Assembly: GCA_036346395.1 (NCBI GenBank)
Contig: CM070604.1
Coordinates: 30,469,662 to 30,533,661 of the forward strand
From: Hsuehochloa calcarea
Lineage: Eukaryota; Streptophyta; Magnoliopsida; Poales; Poaceae
Length of the DNA stretch: 64,000 nucleotides
Direction: 5' to 3'
Shown here in pieces: positions 24,106 to 35,236 of the stretch. The notes beneath the pieces were generated by a model that searched no databases, was not told where the DNA came from, and was given only the letters and a program-made list of their open reading frames with translations. A program made the translations under genes and the position numbers. The stretch's first letter is position 1. Each line of letters begins with the position of its first letter.

Positions 24106-24402
24106 GAGGAAATTATCCTTTCGAGGATGAATTGTACCTCGAAACCTAAAAAATGCTTTTCTAGCTTGCGAACTTCCGATAAGTATTGAGACATTGTCGA
24201 GCTAGAGCACTGGTACTCTTTCCCGACTTGATTCACGACTAGTTGAGAGTCTCCTCTCACGAGTAGTCGACGAATTGAGAGTGCTTTCGCAGCTCGTATG
24301 CCAGCTAGCAAACCTTCGTACTCTGCCACATTATTAGTGGCCTGAAAGTTTAATTGTATGGCATACTTTAAGGTTTCTCCGGTAGGAGATACCAGGACCA
24401 CC
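24106..24402 (-). pseudogene. Second (archaeal-type) RNase H of element B, cut by element C
   Basis: The minus frame reads VVLVSPTGETLKYAIQLNF, then NNVAEYEGLLAGIRAAK and LLVRGDSQLVVNQV. These are the strand-helix and catalytic E/D signatures of a stand-alone RNase H placed between the RT-associated RNase H and the integrase, as in the Tat lineage. Its N-terminal strand with the first Asp is missing: B sequence stops at 24402 where C's LTR begins, and the lost piece does not reappear at 43651. Confidence 0.85.
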
Positions 24403-25806
24403 TGTGGATATCGTGAGGATATGTGCACGATCTCAGGATGATGAGTCAATTGGCAATGGCTTTGTTGGTTTGCAAAATCTCGCTGGGGTTTGCTTCTTCT
24501 TTGTCATCACAAAGCGGTCGACCCGATGGTGTGGGGCGGTCGACGGCCCGTGGGTCGGTCGGACCGGCAATGGTGGCCGGTCGGACCGGCCTGACCTAAC
24601 ATTGGATTTTGGAGCTAATCCAAAAATAGGTTGTGTAGGCAGGTGAGGGGAGTCTCCTGGATGTGGTCCCATCATTTTTGGAGCTCCCGGTCAAAGGTTC
24701 TATTGAGTTGAAAATTCCAGAAGGTTTCGAATTTTCAAGCTAGATTTTTGGCTAAGTCTTTTTGACCGGTCCGACCGCCGTTGTGGGAGCGGTCCGACCT
24801 GCCTGATATCGGTCGGACCGTCCTTGTGGGGATCGGGCCGCAATGGCTTGGAGGTTTGCCAAGTTCGCATTGATGCATCTTGATTGTGTTTAATGTTTAG
24901 TTATCAATGCTTTATTGTTGCATATTGCATTGCGGAACTAACGTGGGTCAAGTTGTGAAGAACTTGTTCCCGGAAACGGTTTGTTTGTCTATTGCTGTGC
25001 AGGTGGCTTGCAGGTCAACGACGTCAACGGTGAGTGGATCGGGACTACGCTTGGAGAGCCGAGGTCCAGAACGATCGTGGATACCGGGTGAGGTCGTGTG
25101 ACTCAAGCATGGTGCAGGATGGGCAAGATGGACCGAACGGGTGGTTCGGTACAGCTGGTTGGATCAGGCGGTGCGGATATCGGTGCGAGTCTCTGGGAGG
25201 TTCCGATGGGATTCGGACAAGAGAGGCTTGGCGTCGATGAGAACCGCTGATCAACCTACACGTGGTGAAGCAGGCGATTGCTTCAACAGATTAGTGTGTG
25301 GGTCCCATGTGTGAGTGGGTCCCAAATGTGTAACCCTAGTCCTCTCTAGTATAAATAGAAAAGGGGGAGATGGAAAACCCTTGAGGCATTCATTTGGTTT
25401 CTCCCCTTGCTTTTCTAGGGTTAGGGTTTGGAGAGAAAGAGAGGGAGAGATTGTATGCTCCTTGGGTGAGCTCTTGTCCTCCTAGTTGGAGTGGCTTTGT
25501 AAGCATCTTGTGAGATCAATCAATCTTGTGATGCTTGCTTGTGAGATCATTTGTCTCCCCTTTTGTGTTCTTCTCTCATTTGAATGAATTTGGTGCTTCC
25601 TTGATTCAAGGGTTTATGCTTGGTCTCTTGACCCATTTTGTCTTGCTTTGATGTGTGGGAATACTCATAGAATCATCTAGACCATCAACCCCCACGAGCA
25701 AGTCTTGAATCAAAGTTTTTCATATTTCTAGGGTTTGTGCACTTCTTGGTTAAATCCTTGAGAGATCGATTCTGCGAAGTGGATCTGAAGGATCGTCGCT
25801 AGAAAT
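24403..25806 (+). repeat. Left LTR of element C, first part
   Basis: It begins TGTGGATATCG at the B junction and is collinear with 41503-42906. It contains GGTCGGACC/GGTCCGACC palindromes (about 24555-24600 and 24770-24845), a TATAAAT box at 25350-25356, and a telobox plus GA-rich run at 25415-25452. It stops at the D target site GAAAT (25802-25806) and resumes at 36868. Confidence 0.92.
25415..25452 (+). promoter_or_regulatory. Telobox plus GA-repeat block downstream of the TATA box (element C)
   Basis: CTAGGGTTAGGGTTT is followed directly by GGAGAGAAAGAGAGGGAGAG, about 60 bp after the TATA box. The same pair occurs in C's right LTR (42521-42557) and, reversed, in E (51590-51637 and 60689-60727). 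In plants, teloboxes bind TRB factors and GA repeats bind BPC factors. A role in this LTR is inferred. Confidence 0.55.
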
Positions 25807-27448
25807 TGAAGGACCGAAATGGCAACAGAGGGGGGGGGTGAATGGTGCTTTAAAATTAATACTCCCCTTCCATGTATTCAAAACCAGCCTACAAATATCT
25901 CTGAGGATCTAAAGAAGGTAAATGAAGCAAAATCAAATAACAAAAACAAGTTTCAGGCTGTTCTTCAGGAAATCGGAAGTTCCGGGCAGTAGATTGCGGA
26001 AGTTCCGCTTGCGGTAGTTCCGCAGTGTATGGAGCGGAAGTTCCGCTTATGGTACTTCCACGCACAAAATCTAAGTCTGATTATCCCGACCAAGAACGAG
26101 CTCTCGGGTTTTGCCCAAAAATCCAAACTACTTAATCTTGAATGCTCTTCTCAGGTCAAGTTTTACAGGACATCATCCTAAACACCATCTTGACCTTATG
26201 GAGAAGAATCGCAATCAAAGATTCAATAATCTAACCAAAAACGGATTTCTTGAAGAAGGGGCAAGAAAGACCAAAACCAATGATAAGCGAGATTCTCGGA
26301 TTCTTAGAGCATGAAACTTTGAGGAAGTGATAGCAATACCAAAACGATTCTAGATATGAAGTTTCATGCTATTTCATAAAACGAAACAAAAGATATGCCA
26401 AAACCCTAGATATTCAACATGAACAGAGAGGGAATAAAGAGAGGCATAAACATGTAATCAAAGACTCAGAGTTTCATTGATAGACATCAAACGTTTACAA
26501 TTGGAAACACAGAGGAAAGATTACAAGAGATTTCAGTTCACTCTCTCAAAACCAACAAACTCTCAAAAGGCAACACACACCCTTTTCTAGAGCTAACCCT
26601 AATTTTCTATCAAAAGGTCTAACCCTAACTCCAGGGTTCTCCCCTATTTATAGCCTTGGCTAATGGGCCTCCAACCCATTAAGCCCGCTACACCCGAACG
26701 GAACCGCCTCCACTTTTGCCGCTTTGCGAAAAGACCCTTTCGCCCCTTGCGCACCTTCTGGAAGCCTCCCGTACACCTTGTTGTGCACGACTCACAACCG
26801 CTTCAAGATTCACGCCGTCTTCGACACATCCCGACCGTTCTGACCTCAACGCCTCCTGCGCCTAGTCCGGTCCACGTGTCTCGCCACGACTCCATCTTGA
26901 TGCCCCGCAACAACACGCATAAAAACACATCACATAGCATTGCACAATAACATAGCATCAACATTTGTATAAGACTCAAACTCATACAAGATCAAAATCA
27001 CAAAATTATCTTCTCTCGCACAGCTTACGACATAATCGAAGTTCCGCGACTTACCACAATGAAGTTCCGATTTCGAACATCCGCACTGTCGAAATATCGG
27101 AAGTTCCGCGCTCAACATCTGCGGTACTTCCGATATCCTAACAACAGACTTTCCGAAATTTAATTCGATTTGATATCTCGAGAGAACACTCAATGTCGAA
27201 TTATCGGACACTCCGCTACCCCTTGTGCGGAAGTTCCGATTCTCTTCAAATAAACCAAAACCTGTAAATCGGAAGTTCCTTTTCAACACCGTAGTTTCTG
27301 ATTAATCGAACTTCCGCTCCATACACAATGTAGTTCCGATTTCCGACACAAACCGAAACAGTCAAACCGAAAACCTCAACTCTCAATCTAATCAACACAC
27401 TTGTCAAATACTCATCACTCAGTGGAGGACCTCTCACATGGTCTCTCA
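25807..27448 (-). repeat. Left (3') LTR of element D
   Basis: The LTR is 1,642 bp. The minus-strand TATA is TATAAATA (+ strand 26645-26652). Two clusters of CGGAAGTTCCG-type dyads lie at about 25970-26050 and 27035-27310, one on each side of the TATA. The neighbouring ATCTCCCCTTG at 27449-27459 is the PPT (CAAGGGGAGAT on the minus strand). Confidence 0.92.
25970..26050. repeat. CGGAAGTTCCG dyad cluster in D's LTR
   Basis: Five closely spaced copies alternate between CGGAAGTTCCG and the near form CGGTAGTTCCG, with flanks such as AAT, TTG and GAG. A second cluster of about ten copies, many broken or half-sites, lies at 27035-27310. Both recur in the right LTR (35398-35475 and 36440-36760). Confidence 0.85.
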
Positions 27449-29320
27449 ATCTCCCCTTGATGAGTATATTGACAATTACCAAAAGCATAAGATGAGTTTG
27501 AGATTCCAGTCAACCAAGGTCTAAACAAGTGCAATTAAGCTCAAGACCAGGTTGACAAAAAGAGAAAGACTTGAGATGAGATGAAAGAGCAATTTTCGCA
27601 CAAAACTCAAGGCTTTTCTTCAGAAGGCTTTTTCTCACAATCATTCTCCCCCTTTGGCAATAAAATCATCAATATGTAGAAAAGGGAGGAAAAGACTAGA
27701 TGATGTTCATTTTAAGCATTAGGAGCCATGTAGATTATCCAAAATGACTATTAGAGTATTACACCAAGCCATAACACAGAAGAATGCTATCAAGATCATG
27801 ACAATCGATGTATAGAAGAGCTAAGACAAAAGTCCATAATCGATTAATGATCCAATTCTTTAGCAGGTCAAATAAGTCAAGATTGAAGTCTAGCTAAAGA
27901 TATCCAAAGATGATACAAGCCATGTCAAATAATCTAAGTTGAACCAAGAAGACTCATGCTGAACAGTTTAGAGTGCTACCAGTTGAAGGAGGACTCATTT
28001 TATCCAGAACTTGGTCTCTTTGATGATAAGCAATTTTAGCACATTTTTCTTTTCTCAAGACTTTCTATTTTAAGGCTCTTTAAAGTTTTATCTCAGTAAA
28101 GCAAGCTCTGGACTAGGTGCCATCCACAACTGCCTCCTGAGCTTCAACCAATTTTTTTAGCCATGTGCTAGATCCCAAGCCTTATGCGACCACTCCAAGC
28201 AAATGACTTAAGGAGGTGATCTTAGGTCATCCAAGGCTCCCCGAGTTCATGCCTAGTGCAATGGCAAGCCGTCTCATGAGAAAGATTTGGTGAGATCAGT
28301 TTTTCGCACAAAGAGATCATTTTGCTTTTGAAATTTTTAGACCGGTGATTAGAGATAAGTCATGTTTCTTAAAAAGCCGACATAGCTTACTCAAAAGTTC
28401 AAAAGAGATTCAGACTCAACTCGACCTACTTGACATGGCGAAAATCATAAAAGGATAGTTTTAACTGACTAGTCTCAAGAGCTATCATGACAAGATTTTA
28501 ATTCAAGTTTAGCATTTTTAAATACCTTAGCATGTCAAAGACTAAACTACACATAAAAAGTCATGATAGATCTAGCGGTTTAGCATAAATCATGGCAAGA
28601 TGTAAAAAGTGAAAACAGATCATAAGGGATAATAAACAAGGCTCCATTTGATTATTATGCAATGCTTGATGAAATACACAAAAATCCAGATTCCCTTGAA
28701 TGAGATGCATCTTTTAATTCAGTTGAGTTATGACACAATTAAGAATATGGAATAACCAAGAATAACTCCCCACAACCAAAGGAACAAAAGCGAGAATCGA
28801 TAAGTAAACCGTAAAAGCGGTCCTTTAGAGCATAGAAAAGATATAGAGAAGACTATCGCTCGAGACGGGTTCTTATCTACCCCATATGATTCTAGGACTA
28901 TCACCGATCTATACAAACACTAAGGAGCAAACAACTGCCCTGTCTACCCAAGGGTGGCCCGACCCTGCTAGAACCTATAAGAAGTGAGTAAGCTCTACTT
29001 AGAGAGGTAAGAGACACTAATAAGCAACATCCTAGAAGCACAAGACAAGAAGTAGCAACAAAGCAATGTGGCAAGAGAAACACTCTAACCTATGCCGGAA
29101 GGACTTCACCCAAATATTAAAAGAAATGAAACCGAGAAAGGAGTAAGCGTATAATATAATATAATATAATATAATACAAGAGTAGCACAACGCTCCCCCA
29201 CACAGAATCCGTAAGGACAAACCACCCCAAGCTCTCCCAGAGCCAAAACCGAGAGCATCCCAGAGGCTTAGTGAAGATATCGCGCCAACTGGTGCTCACT
29301 CTCCACAAATCGGAGCACAA
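27449..29320 (-). other. Non-coding 3' tail of element D
   Basis: No gene is seen. It holds two boxes shared with C and E: a PPT-like CTCCCCCTTTGGCAA at about 27646-27660, and the block around GAGTTCATGCCTAGTGCAAT at 28243-28262. A short (ATAAT)n microsatellite lies at about 29149-29175. Confidence 0.7.
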
Positions 29321-29329
29321 TATCACCCT

Positions 29330-30950
29330 TCTCTACATGATCTCAAGAAAGTGATATCGATATCTATATGCTTGGTCCGAGAATGTTGCACTTGGGTTCT
29401 TGGCAATGCAAATCGCAGACGTGTTATCACGTAAGAGTGGAACGCAATGATAGATAGCCCGAAATCCTGCAGGTCGAGACCATCCAAAGCACTTGACTAC
29501 AAAGAATCGGCAAAGAACGTGCTCGGCCTCTGCGCAGCGGATCGCGCAACACCGGATTGCTTCCTCGGCGACCGGAGACGAGAGAAGTGCCAATGAATTG
29601 GCAAGTGCGGAAGTGCTCTTCCTATCTATCCTACACCAAGAAAGTCTCGCATCGGAGAAGGCTCTAAGAGATAGACAAGAAGAGGAAGAGTACCGATGCC
29701 ATAGTCAATGGTAGCTCGAAGGTACCGAAGATGCGCTTCACCGCTTTGACGGTGAGATACGCGAGGAGAAGCTCAAACCGAGCACAAAGACACACGTAAA
29801 AGTGTATGTCCGGTCTCGAGGCCGTGAGGTACAAGAGAGAGCCAATCATGCTCTGAACTCCTTTTGGTCAACAGAGTTCGCCGTCTTCATCCGGATCCAG
29901 AGCACCAGAGATGCCATCGGAGTTGATATCGGCTTTCCATCATTCATGTCGAACGCTCAGAGGTCTCGAGTGTATTTGCCTTGATGAAGAAAGGTACCCT
30001 CCGAGTCTGCTTGATTTGGAAGCCAAGGAAGAAGCTCAACTCGCCCATCATGCTCATTTCAAACTCCGAGCTCATGACATCGGAAAACGGGAAATGAGAG
30101 CACGCGAGGAGCCGCTAAAGATAATGTCATCCACATAACCGACGAGCGAAGATCGGTGCCTAGACGGCGGATGAACAAGGTCTTGTCAATTTTACCCATC
30201 TCAAAACCATGGCTCAAAGATAGGACTTAAGCCTTTCATACCAAGCTCAGGGGCGCTTGAGTCCATACAAAGCTTTGGAAAGCTCAGAGACATGGTTAGG
30301 GTATTTGGGTTCTCGAAACCGTGAGGTCAGTCTCACATAGACTTCTTCCTCAATAAGGCCATTGAGGAAGGCACTCTTGACATCCATCTGTAAAGCTTGA
30401 AACCCTTAGAAGCCGCAAAGGCAAGCGAGATTCTAATGGCTTCAAGTCTAGCTACAGAGGGCAAAGGTCTCTTCAAATCTAGACCTCAACTTGAGAGTAA
30501 CCCCGAGCTACCAAATAGCCTTGTTTCAATGACTAACCCATCTTCACTTTGCTTGTTCTTGAACACCCATTTGGTCCCAATGATATTGTGACCTTGAGGG
30601 GCTCAACAAGGACCGACCTTGTTCCTTTCAAAGTTTTCAATTCCTCGCATGGCGTTAGTCCATGACTCATCGAAAAGAGCATGACAAACGCCTTTGGGCT
30701 CAAATGAGGCGACGAAGGCGTAATGGAGACAGAAGAGAGATAAGCCGCTTTGGAACGTGTGACACGCTTGAAGAGGTCTCCAATGATCCGCTCAAGGATG
30801 GTCCTTTGAATGTGTCTTGGAGGTCCAGGGTGAGATGAAGAAGTGGCCTCTACCTCATTAGCGGATGAGATAGGAACAGAGCCACTAGCTTCGAAGAAGC
30901 GAAGGTAAGGGCGATCTCCTCGAGGTGCGGTGGAAGAAGGCACCTCAAGA
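29330..30950 (-). pseudogene. RT and RNase H of element D, heavily frameshifted
   Basis: Scattered minus-strand pieces match copia RT/RNase H: IGSLLYLTASRPDIHF (near 29849 downward), a piece with LLRDNTSAICIAKNP, and a YRYHFLEIM end near 29333. The intact copy in E (53962-55326) serves as a guide. No stretch longer than about 130 codons stays open, so no product is possible as the sequence stands. Some of the shifts may be sequence errors. Confidence 0.75.
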
Positions 30951-31028
30951 GGAAGAGAAGGAACTGGATCGGGTAAACAACCTCATCTCCATCCTCCTCA
31001 TCGTCCACAAAAATGGACTCGCATCGCT

Positions 31029-32310
31029 CTAAGGAACTCGAGATATCGTGCCTAGTCCTGGGATCGCCTCATCGAAGGTCACCTCACGAGTTTCTAACAA
31101 TTTACTAGACTCAGCCTGCACTCTATAGGCACGAGAAGAAGTCGAGTAACCTGTAAAGATCCCATCACAAGATCGTGACTCGAACTTATCTAGGTTCCCG
31201 CACTTGAGAATAAAACACTTGCAACCAAACACACGAAAATGCGAAACGCTGGGTTTTCGCCCATATCTCAACTCATAAGAGTGCGATGCAAGAGTGCCCA
31301 AGAAAACTCATTAGAAACATGACAAGCGAAGAGCAATTGCCTCACCCAAAACTTCCTAGGTGTAGAGTACTCATCAAGCATCGTCCCGCCCATCTCGACT
31401 AAGGTACGGTTCTTCCTCTCCACAACGCCATTTTGTTGGGGGCGATGGAGACGAGAACGGTGCTCTACACTGCCTCACCACAAAACTCTCAAAGTAGGAA
31501 TTCTTGAACTCGGTGCCATTATCGGTCGAATTGCTCGTAATGCACCCGGAGCTCAACAGAAAGCCTACCAAAAGACCACGAAAAAGAGTAAACGTCTCAT
31601 CCTTCGAGGCTAAGAAGAACACCCAAGAATACCTCGAGAAGTCATCGACCACGACAAGTACGTACCACTTCCTCCCATCGATCGCACTCTAGCCGGTCCC
31701 ATCGTGTCCATATGGAGCGCTTGACACAGTGCATCTGTCATAGTCATCAGAATCGGAGGATGTGAAGCGGCAACCATTTTGCCGTGCGGCAAGGAGCACA
31801 AACAAGATCCTTGACCATTTTGAGTTTCGCAAACCACGAATGAGATCGTGGCGCTAACTCGGTCGATGATCAAATCCTATATGACCAAGTCTCCTATGCC
31901 GTAAAGACAAATCACGGATTGAAGCAATTAAACATCGGAGAGGATCACGGAAGATCCGAAAAATCAGCACGAAAAATCCTCCCATAACGAGAAATCCATA
32001 AACTAGACTACCCAAGAATCAAGAATTTTGCAATTGTTTTTCTTAAAGCTCACCTCGAAACCGTCATCGGTAAGGTGAGAGACCAAAGCGATTATCTGCG
32101 CAGCTTACTTACTAAGGCAACATCTTTTAAAATAAAAGAATCATTAATGCTCACAGTACCTTTAGCGATGACGCGCCCAAATGAAGCATCTCCGAAGGTG
32201 ATCGTCTCATCACCTGGAGCGCGGGCTAGGGAAGAAAACCAACGAGACTCACCAGTCATATGACGTGAACAACCGGAGTCTACAATCCAGACCTTTCCCT
32301 TCCCACCCCG
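31029..32310 (-). pseudogene. Protease and integrase of element D
   Basis: From right to left on the minus strand: WIVDSGCSRHMTG (protease active-site region, near 32280), FGDASFGRVIAKGTV, a GAG-preintegrase stretch with CSLPHGKMVAASHPP, and the integrase core MVDDFSRYSWVFFLASKDE ... STDNGTEF (31652-31500). A C-terminal piece follows with HSYELRYGRKPSVSHFRVFG (near 31280). The order protease-integrase-RT is that of Ty1/copia. Frames change several times. Confidence 0.82.
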
Positions 32311-32491
32311 CGACCACGAGTCAAACAGAGTAAAGTCTCGATCTTGGGGTGAATCAAGCGGTGATTTTGGCACCCAATCTTGAGTAACACGCGAACATGA
32401 TGAAGTAGTCAAGCAAGACCGACCTCTATCTACCCTACGCTCTCTGTCACTCAACAAGTCAAAGATCTCGGCTGTTCTTTGGATCCGATCG

Positions 32492-33851
32492 CTATGGAGG
32501 AGCGAGTCGAAGTGCGATAACATGTCGATCTCGCCATGGGTAGCTATCTCGAAAGGAAAAACGAGATCTACCCTCAGGACGGCGGAAGTTACGACCGAAG
32601 GGAGCATGAGGATGAAACTCAGAAAACTCAGAAAAACCAAGTCCTCGATGCTGCCCAAAATCATCAGATGGAACAAATCTAGACCTCGTGTTGGTCTTAG
32701 GTGCACTCAAGATCTGGGGCTGACCCTGAATGTTCCTAAGAGACTCAACACGATCTCTTCGCGCGATCTTGGCGCGCCTGAAGCAATGATCAACTAAATG
32801 TCCATCTTTCTGACAGAAGGTGCAATGATACTTCGCCTTCTGAGAGGCCGAAGCTGCAGGTGGAATCACCTTGCTGTCAGAAATCCTTTGAACAAAACCC
32901 GCTGACTTAAAATTGACTTTCTCACCCCGGCTTAGTTTTGATCACACCTGGTGCTATGGTTTTGAGCACGACAGGTGGATGCTTCCTCATATCCTCCTGG
33001 ATATCATATCCTAGACCCTGATTAAATCTGCAAATTTTAGATTTGTCTAGAATGAGATTGAGCTTCTTCTTGCCTCCTACAAACCTCTCGAGAGTGTTCA
33101 TAAGATACTGACACTCCCGAAAGAGAGAGGTGCAAGAAGAGCAGGGGGAAGAAGGGACAGCAGAAGGTAAGGGAGAAGAAGAAGAACCAACAACAGAGGA
33201 AAGATTGGCTTGTGCACGCATAGCCGACTTTGGGGGAACAGTCCTACTGCTAACAGATTGGTTCACGTTGCTAGGCGTCTCTACCAAACCCTTAGACTTC
33301 TTCCCAGCACACACAATACAAGCAGATGATTGTGTCTCTAGAAGGTCCTTAGTTAGCTTCACACATTTTTCATCCAAAGCAATCAAATCACATTTTAGTT
33401 TATTACATTGCTTGCATGGTGAGCTAACAAGGTCCTTAGAAGCATACTGAGCCAATTTGTTACTGTGATCAATCATTTCTTGAAACTGCTTAGATACAGA
33501 TTCTAGTTCAGCAGTTAACTTAGGACAGTTTAAACAAGAAACAACAGGCTCTAGTAGCGCAGCTTGAAATTCAGCAATTTTGTGATCTGCCCGTTTTAGG
33601 TTCATCTTGAGATTATTACAATTTTCACAAGTTTCAGGCAGATCAAGCAACATGGTATAAAGACCTCTAAACGAATTGTCCTTAACCTCACATGAGGTGC
33701 AAGCAGTAGCCTCAATAGTAGTGGATGCAGGAGGTGCTACCCTACTCATCTCTAATTCAGCAAGAAGGCTAATGTTCTCTGCCTTAATCATGTCAAGTTC
33801 AGAAGACACACTATCATGCAAGGTCCTTAGTTTTTCCATGTCATCAAGCAA
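32492..33851 (-). pseudogene. Gag C-terminal half of element D: CxxC/coiled-coil region and second zinc knuckle
   Basis: The frame 32922-33851 (about 310 codons) is rich in heptads and carries repeated CxxC motifs: CTSC, CENC, CLNC, CKQC, CIVC and CSSC, roughly every 40-50 residues. It also holds KKKLNLILDKSKICRFNQGLG. The next frame (32492-32869) has a CCHC knuckle CTFCQKDGHLVDHC. It corresponds to the C region 38532-39806 and the E region 57470-58600. Confidence 0.8.
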
Positions 33852-34022
33852 AGCACAGCAAGTGTCACAATCATCACGGGAGGAGCGGATGTAAGTAAAG
33901 TAAGCTCCCGTGATAGTCTAGCTACTTCCTTCTCCAACACGTAACACTTAGCCCTAGACTTAGCATGAAATCTACCTAGCTTAAGAAAAGCATCATTAAG
34001 CTGGTCATAAGTGGGACTAACC

Positions 34023-35180
34023 TCATCGAGTCGGAGTATAGCTCATTGTCGCTCGCTTCGCCCCAGAGGGCCATGAAGCACATGCCGAGAAGTTGCCGTC
34101 GTCCTTGGGATCATGATCGTCCTTCCCATCATCGTCCTCCACCCTCCACCTCGCCGGTGTCCGGTTCGTCGAGGCGGTGAGGACGCGATGGAACAGCCTT
34201 CTTAGCCTTCCCAAAGTTGCGGAACTTCTTCTTGCCTTGATCAGTCTTTGAGGGCTTCGTGTTGCGGTTCTTGTCGATGTAGTCGTTCTTGCTTGGACCG
34301 CCATAGTCACCTTTGCCCTTCCCAAGCTTGGGACAGGTTTGCTCGGATGTGGTTGGGGCCACCACACTCAAACAAATCACAGACCTCCTCTTTTACCATC
34401 CCTCCTCCTCTTGTAAGCATGGGAAAACTTCCGAGCTAGGAGGGCTAGTGCTCATCCTCAAGCCGCTCTAACGATCATCGCTTATGTCACGAGAGCAGCT
34501 AGGAGAACCCACGACGACTCGAAAGAAGATCCGTAGTGGGATCGGTGACTAAAGCCATCGATCGTGACTTCGACCTTCGAGAGACAATGTCAATCTCGTG
34601 AGTCTTGAGACGCGAGTACAGCGCATCAAGAGTCGTGGTCGAGGTCCGTGCTATCTTTGATGGTAGTCACTTTCATCTCCCAAACACGAAGATCAAGTGC
34701 AGAAAGCATCTGTCGAGCGTTATCCGAGTCGGGGTATGTAAGACCGACCGCTCGGAGGTTGCTCAAAATCTTGTGAAAACGCGAAAAGCACTCGTCAAGA
34801 GATTCACCAAAAAGCATCTCAAATTTGTCAGTATTCACGCTTGAACCGGTCTTGTCGAACCGTCTTAATCGAGTGGTGCCCTCATGGTATGCATCGAGGG
34901 TCACCCAGATGTCATAAGCAGAAATCAAATGAGAAATACGATCAAACTCACTTCTGCTTAAACCCTGAATGATTATGTTCCTTGCCTTAGCATTTGCCTC
35001 AACATCGGCCATGTTTCCAGCATTGATGTTCTCATCGGCAGGAACAACAAATCTAACCTTCACCTTTCTCCAGATGGCATACCCCTGAGCCTAGATGTAA
35101 GTTTCCATTCGGCTCTTCCAGAAGGGGTAATCCAGACCATCAAACACTGGAGGCTTGGTGGAATACTTGTCCATTGCCAT
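34023..35180 (-). pseudogene. Gag N-terminal half of element D (UBN2/copia-type capsid)
   Basis: A start is seen at ATG 35180 (MAMDKYSTKPPVFDGLDY), but a TAG interrupts the frame about 30 codons in. The capsid continues in 34626-35063 (FVVPADEN ... NIIIQGLSRSEFDRISHLI ... FSRFHKILSNLRAVGL). A lysine-rich piece with CPKLGKGK follows at 34129-34380, where the first zinc knuckle should be. This is the Ty1/copia gag fold that builds the virus-like particle. Confidence 0.82.
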
Positions 35181-35221
35181 GGCTCAACCGACCGGTTAAG
35201 ATCTATCAAGAAGAGCTAACC

Positions 35222-35234
35222 GGCTCTGATACCA
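35222..35234 (-). other. Primer-binding site of element D
   Basis: GGCTCTGATACCA is the complement of TGGTATCAGAGCC (initiator-Met tRNA). It lies two bases from the LTR that starts at 35237. Confidence 0.9.
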
Positions 35235-35236
35235 AT

